A stretch of DNA of 41,748 nucleotides, taken from contig CAMDVN010000017.1 of NCBI GenBank assembly GCA_945877595.1, positions 1 to 41,748 on the forward strand, read 5' to 3'. Positions 21,846 to 29,792 of the stretch are shown here, piece after piece. This DNA comes from Cyanobium sp. NIES-981 (GTDB taxonomy: Bacteria > Cyanobacteriota > Cyanobacteriia > PCC-6307 > Cyanobiaceae). The notes below the pieces were generated by a model. That model was not told the origin of the DNA. It searched no databases and was given only the letters and a program-made list of their open reading frames with translations. The position numbers were made by a program, and so were the translations under genes. The stretch's first letter is position 1, and each line of letters begins with the position of its first letter.

Positions 21846-22819
21846 AGCCGCCACAGGTTGATCCACTGGCCGATCAACAGCACGCCCAGTCCGGCCCCGG
21901 CCGTGGTGAGCAGCAGCCCCCGTGGCCGCAACAGTCGCCCCAGCAGGCCCACCAGTTTGAGGTCGATCACAGGCCCCAGCAGCAGAAAGGCCAGCAGGGC
22001 CCCGGGGGTCACCTGGGCGGCAAAGCTCAGGGCCAGAAAGGCATCGACGCTTGAACACACCGAAATCACCACGGCCAGCGCCATCAGGGCGAGGATTGAA
22101 ACCGTGGGCATGCCGCCCAGGCCGAGCAGCCATTGCCTCGGCAAGGTGGTCTGAACCAGCGCGGCCACGGCGCAGCCAGCCACAAGCAGCAGGGCCAGGT
22201 TCAGGAATTCGGTGATCCCATGGTTCAGCACTTCATTGAGGCTCGGGCGCGCGGTGGCCGGCTCCAGCCGGGTGGCTAAACCTGTTGCTGGGTCGTTTCC
22301 CAGCAGGCCGCTGCGGCGCTCCAGCAGGCTGACCTGGTTGAGTGGTTGGTTGAGCCGCCGCTCGGCAAGCACATCAGCTTGCAGCAGTTCGGCTTCGGGC
22401 ACCAGGGCCAGCAGGGCGCTGAGGGCCAGGGCCAGCAGCACAGCCCCGATGGGCCTGGCCAGCAGCAGCCAGGGCTGTTCGGGGAAGGCTGCCCAGGTGC
22501 TGGCGATCACGATCGGGTTGAGCACCGGAGCTGCAAACAAAAAGCCCAGGCTGGTGCCGAGCGGTGCGCCCGCCACCAGCAAACGTCGTGCCACCGGCAC
22601 GTTGCCGCATTCGCAGGCCGGAAGGGCAAAGCCGAGGGCGGCTCCGGTCAAGGGCCCCAGCACGGGGTGGGCCGGCAACCGCCGCAGCCAGCGTCCCCCA
22701 GGCGCTAGCCAGCGGGCCAGCGCTGAGATCAACACGCCAATCAACAAAAAGGGCAGCGCTTCGATCAACAGCCCCTGAAAAAGGGCCCAGGCCGTAGCGA
22801 AGCTGGCGATGGGCTGCAT
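21842..22819 (-). CDS. DUF318/YraQ-type permease
   Basis: 325 aa, about 8-9 transmembrane helices. It has the two family signatures: P-A-C-E-C-G-N-V-P (residues 68-76), in the first half, and V-C-S-S-V-D-A-F in the second half. The two Cys of the first motif may bind metal or thiols. An about 60-residue polar loop links the two halves. The family (Pfam ArsP_1 group) contains organoarsenical exporters and uncharacterised permeases linked to zinc genes. It heads the chain permease, TIGR03943, Ig-like hypothetical, zur-like. It is separated from the upstream glutamate decarboxylase by 107 bp containing a 17-bp duplication. Confidence 0.85.
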   Translation of the reverse strand: MQPIASFATAWALFQGLLIEALPFLLIGVLISALARWLAPGGRWLRRLPAHPVLGPLTGAALGFALPACECGNVPVARRLLVAGAPLGTSLGFLFAAPVLNPIVIASTWAAFPEQPWLLLARPIGAVLLALALSALLALVPEAELLQADVLAERRLNQPLNQVSLLERRSGLLGNDPATGLATRLEPATARPSLNEVLNHGITEFLNLALLLVAGCAVAALVQTTLPRQWLLGLGGMPTVSILALMALAVVISVCSSVDAFLALSFAAQVTPGALLAFLLLGPVIDLKLVGLLGRLLRPRGLLLTTAGAGLGVLLIGQWINLWRL

Positions 22820-22888
22820 GCAGGTGCGCTGCAGTCTTCAGGGCATGAGCTTGGCATGCCTTTTGGGGAAGGCCTTCCCACGGCACGG

Positions 22889-22922
22889 GTGCCGGTCCGG
22901 CCGAGGTGCCGGTCCGCCCGAG
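22889..22922. repeat. 17-bp tandem duplication
   Basis: gtgccggtccggccgag and its one-base variant follow each other directly in the gap between the decarboxylase stop and the permease start. Nearby gggaaggccttccc (22865-22878) is a perfect palindrome that might terminate transcription of the decarboxylase gene, though no T-run follows. Confidence 0.75.
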
Positions 22923-22926
22923 GTGC

Positions 22927-24360
22927 TCAGTGGCGGAAGTTGCCGTCGCTGGGTGCGGGGGGCAGGGGTGCGGCCACGGTGCTCAACCAGGCGAGATTGC
23001 GCTCGATATCGGCCAGCAGTTGATCGGCCATGTCGTGGCTGAAGCCCGCCCGCACCACGATGCGCAGCACGGCACGGTGTTCCTGGTTGGCCGGCAGGGT
23101 GTAGGCCGGCACCTGCCAGCCGCGGGAGCGCAGCAGGTCCGAGAGGTGGAACACGGTCCAGGTGGTGATGGCGGGGTCCAGCTCCAGGGCAAACACCGGC
23201 AGCTGGCCGCGGGGATGGCTCACCAATTGCAGCGGCGCCATGGCCGCCAGGTTGTCGGCCATGTGGCAGGCGATTGCTTCGAGGCTGGCCATGCGCTGGC
23301 AATAGCCCTCGCGGCCTAGGTGCAGAAAGTTGAAGTACTGGCCCACCACCTGGGCGCCGGGGCGCGAGAAGTTCATGCCGATGGTGGGCATCTCGCCGCC
23401 GAGGTAGTTGACGTTGAAGCGCAGCTCCTGGGGAAGCACCTCACCGTTGCGCCAGAGCACCCAGCCCACCCCGGGCAGCACCCCGCCGTATTTGTGACCG
23501 CTGGTGTTGATCGAGACCACCCTGGGCAGGCGAAAGTCCCAGGCCCAGTCGGGGGAATTGAACGGCGCCACAAAACCTCCGGAGGCGGCATCCACATGGA
23601 TCTCGATGTTGAGCCCTGTGCGCTCTTGCAGGGCATCGAGGGCGCTGCTGATGGCATCGATCGGCTCGTAGCTGCCATCAAAGGTGCTGCCCACGATCCC
23701 CACCACCCCGATGGTGTTGGCGTCGCAGCGCTGGATCGCCTCGGCGGCGTTGAGCTGCAGCCGGCCTGCTTCGAGGGGAACCAGCCGCGGCTCCACATCG
23801 AAGTAAGCGCAAAATTTGTCCCAGCAGATCTGGGTGTTGGCGCCCATCACCAAGTTTGGACGGCTGGCCTCGAGGCCGGCGGCCAGGCGCCGTTGCCGCC
23901 AGCGCCACTTGAGCACCAGCCCGCCGAGCATGCAGCCCTCGCTGGAGCCGGTGGTGGAGGTGCCGACGGCGGCGGCGGGATCGGGTGCATGCCAGAGGTC
24001 GGCCAGGATCCGCAGGCAGCGCTCTTCGAGCTCGGCGGTCTGGGGATATTCGTCTTTATCAATCATGTTTTTGTCGGCGCACTCCTCCATCAGGCGGCGC
24101 GCCTCGGGTTCCATCCAGGTGCCCACAAATGTGGCCAGGTTGAGGCGGGCGTTGCCATCGAGCATCAGGTGGTCGTGCACCAGCTGGTAGGCCAGATCGC
24201 CGGGCAGCCCCTGCTCACAGAGGCGATGGCGGGGGATCTGGGGTGCATCGAGCTGGCGCAGCTGTAGGCGATGGCCGATCTGGCTGTCGAGGTTGAGTTG
24301 CTCTGAGCGGGCTGGTGGGTGGGGTGCCATGGCAGCTGGGCAGGCGAAACTCAGCGGCAT
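22927..24360 (-). CDS. gad: glutamate decarboxylase
   Basis: 477 aa (467 if the internal ATG at 24330 is used). It is a PLP-dependent group II decarboxylase that turns glutamate into GABA and CO2, consuming a proton. The PLP Lys is K290 in SINTSGHKYGG and the cofactor-contacting Asp is D257 in HVDAASGGF. GTSTTGSSEGCMLGG is the phosphate-binding stretch. FNVNYLGGEMPTIGMNFSRP and the C-terminal HDMADQLLADIE are typical of bacterial GadA/B. It starts divergently from the nitrilase-family gene, 47 bp away. Acid tolerance or a GABA shunt role is plausible; no GABA antiporter or transaminase is present in the window. Confidence 0.93.
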   Translation of the reverse strand: MPLSFACPAAMAPHPPARSEQLNLDSQIGHRLQLRQLDAPQIPRHRLCEQGLPGDLAYQLVHDHLMLDGNARLNLATFVGTWMEPEARRLMEECADKNMIDKDEYPQTAELEERCLRILADLWHAPDPAAAVGTSTTGSSEGCMLGGLVLKWRWRQRRLAAGLEASRPNLVMGANTQICWDKFCAYFDVEPRLVPLEAGRLQLNAAEAIQRCDANTIGVVGIVGSTFDGSYEPIDAISSALDALQERTGLNIEIHVDAASGGFVAPFNSPDWAWDFRLPRVVSINTSGHKYGGVLPGVGWVLWRNGEVLPQELRFNVNYLGGEMPTIGMNFSRPGAQVVGQYFNFLHLGREGYCQRMASLEAIACHMADNLAAMAPLQLVSHPRGQLPVFALELDPAITTWTVFHLSDLLRSRGWQVPAYTLPANQEHRAVLRIVVRAGFSHDMADQLLADIERNLAWLSTVAAPLPPAPSDGNFRH

Positions 24361-24407
24361 TTAAATCGCAGTAGCTCTGCGGGTGCCATCGCGCCCGACA
24401 CCGCGCC

Positions 24408-25343
24408 GTGGTTCCCCTGCATCGCCTGCTCAGTTACACCCTGCCCGAGCCCCCTGCTGCCGGTGACGGGCTCCGCCTGGCTCTGTGGCAGGGCAGTGGC
24501 ACGGCGGCCACGCCTGAGGCGGTGGAGGAGAACCTGCAGCGGCTTGAAGCGCTCAGCGCCCGAGCTGCGGAGTTGCACGTGCAGCTGCTGGCCTTCCCGG
24601 AGCTCTATCTCAGCGGGTACATCGTGACCCCAGAGCTGGCTCGGCAGCTGGCCGAACCGCTCGATGGGCCCAGCCTGCAGCGGGTGGCTGCCTGCGCCCG
24701 CCGCCATGGCCTGGCGATCGCCTGCCCCTACCCCGAGCGGGCCCAGGTGGCCGGCGAGGAGCGCTTCTACGACGCCATCGCCCTGTTTGGGGCCGATGGC
24801 TGTCTGCTGCGCAACTACCGTAAAACCCACCTGTGGGGCCCCGATGAACGGCGCTGCTGGACGCCCGGTTACCTGGAGCCCGAGGAGGGTCCGCCCTTCA
24901 CGGTCCACAGCGTCAACGGCGTTGCTGTGGGGTTGCTCAACTGCTATGAGGCCGAATTCCCCGAGCTCAGCCGGCGCCTGGCCCTGGAGGGGGCGCGATT
25001 AATCCTGATCCCCACGGCCGCCGACAGCTGGGCCGAGCTCAGCACGGGGCAGCGCACCAGCCGTCCCTATCCGGACGTGTCGCGCAGTTTGATTCCGGCC
25101 CACGCCCTTCACAACCACTGCTTTGTGGCCTACGCCAACCGCTGCGGCATCGAAACGGTGCAGGGGGTGGAGAAAGCGGCCTACCTCGGCAACAGCATCG
25201 TTTGTGGGCCCCATGGCGACGTGCTGGTAGCCGCTAGGCCCGAAGCCACGTTGCTGGTCGCCGATTGCCTGCTCGATGCCTACGGGCTGCTCCATCCCGA
25301 GGACACCAGCTACCTGAACGACCGCCGACCTGAGTTGTATTGA
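24408..25343 (+). CDS. nitrilase-superfamily amidase (carbon-nitrogen hydrolase)
   Basis: 311 aa, GTG start. The catalytic triad of the superfamily is complete: E65 in FPELYLSGY, K139 in YRKTHLWG and C179 in LNCYEAEFPE. These enzymes hydrolyse C-N bonds of amides or carbamoyl groups. A bulky loop (STGQRTSRPYPDVSR) and ANRCG follow, as in the aliphatic/omega-amino amidase branches. Its divergent pairing with glutamate decarboxylase hints at 4-aminobutyramide or 4-guanidinobutyramide conversion, feeding GABA, but this is an inference from neighbourhood only. About 180 bp separate it from znuA, with the candidate Zur box in between. Confidence 0.88.
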   Translation: MVPLHRLLSYTLPEPPAAGDGLRLALWQGSGTAATPEAVEENLQRLEALSARAAELHVQLLAFPELYLSGYIVTPELARQLAEPLDGPSLQRVAACARRHGLAIACPYPERAQVAGEERFYDAIALFGADGCLLRNYRKTHLWGPDERRCWTPGYLEPEEGPPFTVHSVNGVAVGLLNCYEAEFPELSRRLALEGARLILIPTAADSWAELSTGQRTSRPYPDVSRSLIPAHALHNHCFVAYANRCGIETVQGVEKAAYLGNSIVCGPHGDVLVAARPEATLLVADCLLDAYGLLHPEDTSYLNDRRPELY

Positions 25344-25458
25344 CCGGAGCGGCTCTGCGCTTCCCTGTCCATGGCCTGCTCCGGTGCTCGGCTGCTGCCT
25401 GGGCGCCACACGTCAAGGCGCCAAAGCTTGGGGCAGGCCCAGCACGCGCCTGTAGAAT

Positions 25459-25474
25459 GAGAATGGTTTTCATT
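25459..25474 (+). promoter_or_regulatory. candidate Zur box upstream of znuA
   Basis: GAGAATGGTTTTCATT lies 50 bp before the znuA ATG and is part of the imperfect palindrome AATGAGAA-TGG-TTTTCATT (25456-25474, 8-3-8 with one arm mismatch). It matches the porin-upstream site in 13 of 16 positions. Confidence 0.68.
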
Positions 25475-25524
25475 ATTTTGCTGCGACGCCGGTCTGATTC
25501 GGTCTTTTGTCCTTCGATTCCTCC

Positions 25525-26475
25525 ATGGCGTTTGTGTCCTCCTGGCTTGCCCGTGCAGGCTTTTGTTCTTTGGCTCTGGCCCTGGTGGCCTGCGGCCCCC
25601 CCCGCCCTGGGCTTGAGCCGCTAGCGGGCAGCAAGGGGTTGCGAGTGGTAACCACCTTTTTGCCGATCACCCTGTTCACCCGTGCGGTGGCTGGTGACTG
25701 CGCCCAGGTGACGGCCCTGATTGCCCCCAATGCCGGTCCGCACGATTTTCAGGCCAAGCCCGGTGATTTGGCCGCCCTGCGCCAGGCCAAGGTGCTGGTC
25801 AAGAACGGCCTCGAGGTGGAGGCTTTCCTCAGCAAGCTTGTGGTTTCAGCAGAGAACCCGGCGTTGATCACGATCGATTCGAGCCGCGGCGTTGCAACGC
25901 TCGATTCAGCCGAAGAGGCAGGCCATCACCGTGGCCATGCCCATGATCACGGGGCCGTGAACCCCCACATCTGGCTCGATCCACTGCGGGCCGTGCAACA
26001 GGTCGAAACCATCCGCGATGGCCTGGTGAAGGCTGATCCCAGCTGCGCCGAGGGCTACAAGCGCAATGCCGAGGCCTACACCACCCAGCTCAAGGCTCTC
26101 AATGCCGAGATCGCTGGCCAACTCAAGCCCTATCGGGGTAAGAGCTTCGTGGCCTTCCACGACTTTGCCCCCTATTTTGCCGAGCGTTATGGCCTCACGG
26201 CCAACTATCTCGTTGATGTGCCCGAACTCAATCCAAGCCCAGCTGACCTGCAGCGGGTGGCACTCGAGGTGAAGAAAAGCCAGCTCAAAGCGCTGCTCAG
26301 CGAGCCCCAAGAAGGGAACCGTTCCTTCAATGCCCTGGCCAGTGATCTGGGCGTCACCATCAGCGTCTTTGACCCGATGGAGACCGCAACCGAGGAGGAA
26401 TCCCGTCATCCACTCACCTATGTGCGTGTGATGCGCCGCAACGTGGCCGAGTTGCGTCGGGCATTCGGTGAATAA
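25525..26475 (+). CDS. znuA: zinc ABC transporter substrate-binding lipoprotein ZnuA
   Basis: 316 aa from the ATG at 25525 (the frame extends to a TTG at 25507). A hydrophobic segment ends in LALVAC, a lipobox with the acylated Cys at residue 23. Cluster A-I metal ligands are present: H73 (GPHDF), H148 (NPHIW), H212 (AFHDF) and D283 (FDPME). A His/Asp-rich loop (GHHRGHAHDHG) sits just before H148, as in zinc-specific members, and argues against manganese. It captures zinc and delivers it to ZnuB. The gene stands alone: its partners znuC and znuB are 2.5 kb away on the same strand, so it has its own promoter, marked by a candidate Zur box. Confidence 0.94.
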   Translation: MAFVSSWLARAGFCSLALALVACGPPRPGLEPLAGSKGLRVVTTFLPITLFTRAVAGDCAQVTALIAPNAGPHDFQAKPGDLAALRQAKVLVKNGLEVEAFLSKLVVSAENPALITIDSSRGVATLDSAEEAGHHRGHAHDHGAVNPHIWLDPLRAVQQVETIRDGLVKADPSCAEGYKRNAEAYTTQLKALNAEIAGQLKPYRGKSFVAFHDFAPYFAERYGLTANYLVDVPELNPSPADLQRVALEVKKSQLKALLSEPQEGNRSFNALASDLGVTISVFDPMETATEEESRHPLTYVRVMRRNVAELRRAFGE

Positions 26476-26657
26476 TCATCGACCCTGCTATCTCCTGACG
26501 GCGAATCGCTAAAAACAGAGTTGTTTTGCGGCTATCGAAGCAGGGGCCGCATCGAGTCTGTTTGAGGCCATGAGGGAATGAGGCCATGAGGCCATGACTA
26601 GCGGCTTCTGGCTGATGTCCTTTGGTGAATGGTCACTACCCTTCGCTAGCGCAAGGC
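26476..26657. other. intergenic, direct repeats of gaggccatga
   Basis: No gene is seen between the znuA stop and the convergent PTPS-family stop. The stretch holds three close copies of gaggccatga (26564-26598), one of them separated by ggga, and no clear terminator hairpin. Confidence 0.5.
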
Positions 26658-27137
26658 CTACGGCTTGGGAGATTCCAAGGCCCCGTACCAGCGCGGCACA
26701 GCTTCATAGCTAGCCGCGTTCTTCTCGTTTTCGCGCGCCTCCACCTTGAAGCAGCAAGCCCGCCCGTCGTCGCGGGTCTGCAGGAGTGCATTGGCCCAGT
26801 TCCAGACCAGCTGGGCGCTGGACTCCATCCCCACGTTGGCCATCACCCGCAGATCCAGGGCCCCCTGCTCGTGCAACTGCTGCCAGGTGGGCAGCAGGGG
26901 GTCGTCGTCGTTGGCCAGAAAGGTGTGGTCAAACTGCTGCGCCAGCTGCTGGCGCAGCTCCCCCAGGCTGGAAAAATCCACCACAAAGCCATGCTGATCG
27001 AGCTGGTCAGCCTGAAACCACACCGTGAAGCTGCGGCTGTAGCCGTGCACAAAGCTGCAATGCCCGCTGTGGCGCCACTGGCGATGGCAGCAGGGGAACC
27101 CGCTGAAGGTCTTGGAGCAGGTGAAGGCGGCGGTCAT
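26658..27137 (-). CDS. 6-pyruvoyl-tetrahydropterin synthase / QueD family protein
   Basis: About 159 aa from the ATG at 27137. It begins MTAAFTCSKTFSGFPCCHRQ, as in PTPS/6-carboxytetrahydropterin synthases. The zinc-binding His set is HRQWRHSGHCSFVHGYSRSF, here HGY rather than the usual HGH. FVVDFSSLGELRQQL and the DHTFLANDDDP segment follow, and an acidic C-terminal region carries E residues (KVEARENEKN). It may act in queuosine or pterin biosynthesis; the C-terminal AASYEA is typical of picocyanobacterial members. It is divergent from hisIE, with start codons about 65 bp apart, and convergent with znuA. The zinc requirement is known for the family; a Zur link is not shown. Confidence 0.82.
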   Translation of the reverse strand: MTAAFTCSKTFSGFPCCHRQWRHSGHCSFVHGYSRSFTVWFQADQLDQHGFVVDFSSLGELRQQLAQQFDHTFLANDDDPLLPTWQQLHEQGALDLRVMANVGMESSAQLVWNWANALLQTRDDGRACCFKVEARENEKNAASYEAVPRWYGALESPKP

Positions 27138-27202
27138 GGCCTCGGGCCCCAGGTTGGGGCGGCAGGTCTTGCGGGAAGATCGGGGCAGCGGCACGATCGC
27201 CC

Positions 27203-27940
27203 TTGCAAGCATCATTTCAGGCCCCAGATCCAACCGTTGCTGCGGGCCTGCTGCCCGTGCTGCGCTTCAACGACGCCGGTCTCATCCCGGCCATCGCCCA
27301 AGACTGGCTCGACGGCGCCGTGCTGATGGTGGCCTGGATGAACCGCGAGGCGATCGAGCACACCCTGGCCACGGGCCAGGTGCACTACTGGAGCCGTTCG
27401 CGGGGCGAGCTCTGGTACAAGGGGGCAACCAGCGGCCACACCCAGACCCTGCGCTCCCTGCGGGTTGATTGCGATGCCGATGTGCTGCTGCTCACGATTG
27501 AGCAGCGCGCTGAGGTGGCCTGCCACACGGGCGCTCGCAGCTGCTTTTTTGGCGAGCTCAAGACCACTGGAGCCACCGGATCTGCAGGGGCCGCTGAGGC
27601 AGGGGCCTTGCCTGGCGCCGGTGGACCCGGGGCTGCCGCGCCGCCGGCCGATGCCTGCACCGAGCTCATGCGGGTGATCGAGGACCGTCGCGACCGGCCC
27701 GAGCCTGGCAGTTACACCAACAAGCTTCTAGGCGGGGGTGACAACAGCATTCTCAAAAAGATCGGTGAGGAGAGCGCCGAGTTTGTGATGGCGTGCAAGG
27801 ACGGAGACCCGGCCGAGATTGCTGGCGAGGCTGCCGACATGGTGTTTCACCTGCAGGTGGCCCTGGCCCACCACGGCGTGAGCTGGCGGGCCGTGCAACA
27901 AGTGCTAGCCGAGCGCCGCGGGGCGCCACGGCGTTCTTGA
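27203..27940 (+). CDS. hisIE: bifunctional histidine biosynthesis protein HisIE
   Basis: 245 aa, TTG start. The N-terminal HisI half (phosphoribosyl-AMP cyclohydrolase) has WMNREAIEHTLATGQVHYWS, DCDADVLLL and CHTGARSCF, whose Cys residues bind zinc. An about 35-residue Ala/Gly/Pro linker separates it from the HisE half (phosphoribosyl-ATP pyrophosphohydrolase), with PGSYTNKLL, KKIGEESAEFVMACKDGD and EAADMVFHLQVAL. It catalyses steps 2 and 3 of histidine synthesis. The linker is GC-rich and low complexity, consistent with lineage-specific drift. The TTG start is unusual but the family start (LLPVLRFNDAGLIPAIAQD) follows within 20 residues. Confidence 0.94.
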   Translation: MQASFQAPDPTVAAGLLPVLRFNDAGLIPAIAQDWLDGAVLMVAWMNREAIEHTLATGQVHYWSRSRGELWYKGATSGHTQTLRSLRVDCDADVLLLTIEQRAEVACHTGARSCFFGELKTTGATGSAGAAEAGALPGAGGPGAAAPPADACTELMRVIEDRRDRPEPGSYTNKLLGGGDNSILKKIGEESAEFVMACKDGDPAEIAGEAADMVFHLQVALAHHGVSWRAVQQVLAERRGAPRRS

Positions 27941-27948
27941 TTGGCGTT

Positions 27949-27984
27949 GCGTCCTTCGTCGCATCCTTCGTCGCGTCCTGGGGT
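27949..27984. repeat. 12-bp tandem repeat after hisIE, 2-3 copies
   Basis: gcgtccttcgtc, gcatccttcgtc and a partial third unit (gcgtcctggggt) follow directly behind the hisIE stop, in the gap before the cpcL stop. Confidence 0.7.
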
Positions 27985-28019
27985 GGCGTTGTTCAGGAGC
28001 GCTTCTGAATCACCCTCGA

Positions 28020-28787
28020 TCAGCCCTGGGCGGCGGTGCTGAGCATGGCCCGGGCTGTCTCGATCACCAGGCCGGTGAGCACAAAGCCGCCGGTGGTCAC
28101 GAGGCCCTGCCAGATCTTCTGCATTGCGGAGCTGGGCTGACCCGCCAACCAGGCTGGTTGCGGCCAGCCGCCCCCAGGGGTCCAGGCCGACCCAAGGCCT
28201 GCTGGAGCCCGGCGGGCCATGGCATCGCGCCAGTAGCTGTTGTAGCGAGGAGCCTGCTGGTTGAAGGGCATGGTGCCGATTGCTTGGCCGGCCAGAACCC
28301 TCGAGCGTTGGAAGGGCACCAGGTCTTCGCCGAAGTTCTCCAGGTACTCAGGCGAGTTGAGCAGGGCATCCACGAAACCCACCAGCCCCTGCTGGGCGAT
28401 CACGATCGACCAGGCAATTTGCTCATGTTGGCCGTGCACCGGCCGGCCGAGCACGCGTCCCACCACCTGCTCAACCACGCGGTAGTTGCTGTTGCAGCGA
28501 TAGAAGTCGTCGCGAAATTTGCTGGACAGCAGCAGTTCGCGGATGAATTGACGGGTGCTGATCTGGCCTGAGCGCAGCTGCGATTCGAGCATCGGATCGC
28601 GATCCACCTTGAAGGCATGGAAATAGATCTGCCGGTAGGCCTGCTCGATGAGTTGATCGGTGCCGCTCCGATCCAGCTGCGGGGCAAAGCGGCCGTTTTG
28701 GCGTGACGTTTCCTCACTGGTGGGCAGAAAGCTGCTGACCCGGGACGGGGCTGTTAGCGGCTTGGTGGCCAGAAGGGGGATCGTCAT
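28020..28787 (-). CDS. cpcL: phycobilisome linker with C-terminal membrane helix, CpcL (CpcG2)-type
   Basis: 255 aa from the ATG at 28787. Residues about 10-190 are the PBS linker domain: TDQLIEQAYRQIYFHAFKVD, RQFIRELLLS and FRDDFYRCNSNYRVVEQVVG. In CpcG1 the C-terminus binds the phycobilisome core. Here it is a Pro/Gly/Ala-rich stretch followed by a hydrophobic helix (LVTTGGFVLTGLVIETARAM, about 228-247), which is the hallmark of CpcL. That form anchors a core-less rod to the thylakoid and feeds photosystem I. It is divergent from znuC, 165 bp apart. No other phycobilisome gene is in the window. The frame upstream of 28787 is not family-like. Confidence 0.88.
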   Translation of the reverse strand: MTIPLLATKPLTAPSRVSSFLPTSEETSRQNGRFAPQLDRSGTDQLIEQAYRQIYFHAFKVDRDPMLESQLRSGQISTRQFIRELLLSSKFRDDFYRCNSNYRVVEQVVGRVLGRPVHGQHEQIAWSIVIAQQGLVGFVDALLNSPEYLENFGEDLVPFQRSRVLAGQAIGTMPFNQQAPRYNSYWRDAMARRAPAGLGSAWTPGGGWPQPAWLAGQPSSAMQKIWQGLVTTGGFVLTGLVIETARAMLSTAAQG

Positions 28788-28952
28788 TGCTGCAATCGCT
28801 TGGAACGGCGCAAGGTATGCGTGTTTGCTGAGTCCCGGGGGGCCACCAGGCAAAGGCACAAGCAACTTCACATCCAGGCTCAACACCGGTGGTTCAGCCG
28901 CCGTTCTGATCGGCGAGGTTGCCTTGGCCCTGCGGGCCCCTAGCCTGAAGCC

Positions 28953-29792
28953 ATGGCGGAAACGATTCTCGAAGTCAGCCACCTGAGCGTGCGCCGTGAT
29001 GGTCGCCCTGCGGTCGACGACGTCTCCTTCGCATTGGCCGCCGAAACCGACACGGCCTTGGTGGGTCCGAATGGGGCTGGCAAGAGCTCGCTGGTGCAGG
29101 CCGTGTTGGGCCTGATCCCCCGCCAGGGGGGCAGCGTGCGCCTGCTGGGCCAGCTGCTGGGGCCCCGCGGCCAGTTACCGACGGCAGTGCGTGACCAGAT
29201 CGCCTACCTGCCCCAGGTCTTTGCCCTTCAAGGACGCTTTCCCCTGAGTGTGGCCGAATTCGTGGGCCTCGGCTTCGACCCCGGGGGGCTGCAGGTGGGC
29301 TGGGGCCGGTGCCGCCAGCGGCGTGAGGCGATTGCGCGCGCCTTGGCCAAGTGCGCCAGTGAGGGTCTGGCTCAGCGCTTGCTCAGTGAGCTCTCCGGCG
29401 GTGAGCTCAAGCGTGTGCTGCTCGCGTTTTGTGTGGCACGGCCGCGGCGGTTGTTGGTGCTCGATGAGGCCCAGGCTGGTCTGGATGCCCAGGCCGCCGA
29501 GCAGTTCCATAACCTGCTCTTCGATCTGCGCCGCAGTGAGGGCTGGACGATCCTGCAGGTCTCCCATGACCTCAACATGGTGCGCCGCACTTGCGATCGG
29601 GTGCTCTGCCTCAACCGCAGCCTGCGCTGCGCTGGCACCCCCGACCATGCCCTCAGCCCGCCCCTGTTGGAGGAGGTCTATGGCCGCAGTTTTGTGCCCT
29701 ATCACCACCACCACCAGGCCCAATCTCAGGTCCAGGCCCAATCCCAGCAGCACGAGCCCCAGGCCTCCGCGCTGCCAGCGGAGCGGCGATGA
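28953..29792 (+). CDS. znuC: zinc ABC transporter ATP-binding protein ZnuC
   Basis: 279 aa. Walker A is at 38-46 (GPNGAGKSS), the ABC signature LSGGE at 147-151, and Walker B LLVLDEAQ at 167-174 with the catalytic E172. The switch His is in VSHDLN. The D-loop region reads AGLDAQA. A short His/Gln-rich tail (YHHHHQAQ...) extends beyond the core and could bind zinc, as does the ZnuA loop. It energises zinc import through ZnuB. The ATG at 28953 is the first family-like residue; the stop overlaps znuB (ATGA). It is separated from znuA by three unrelated genes. Confidence 0.92.
   Translation: MAETILEVSHLSVRRDGRPAVDDVSFALAAETDTALVGPNGAGKSSLVQAVLGLIPRQGGSVRLLGQLLGPRGQLPTAVRDQIAYLPQVFALQGRFPLSVAEFVGLGFDPGGLQVGWGRCRQRREAIARALAKCASEGLAQRLLSELSGGELKRVLLAFCVARPRRLLVLDEAQAGLDAQAAEQFHNLLFDLRRSEGWTILQVSHDLNMVRRTCDRVLCLNRSLRCAGTPDHALSPPLLEEVYGRSFVPYHHHHQAQSQVQAQSQQHEPQASALPAERR

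Noticed and set aside
23320-24267. Long plus-strand open frame opposite glutamate decarboxylase
   Set aside because: Antisense shadow; the decarboxylase has complete catalytic motifs.
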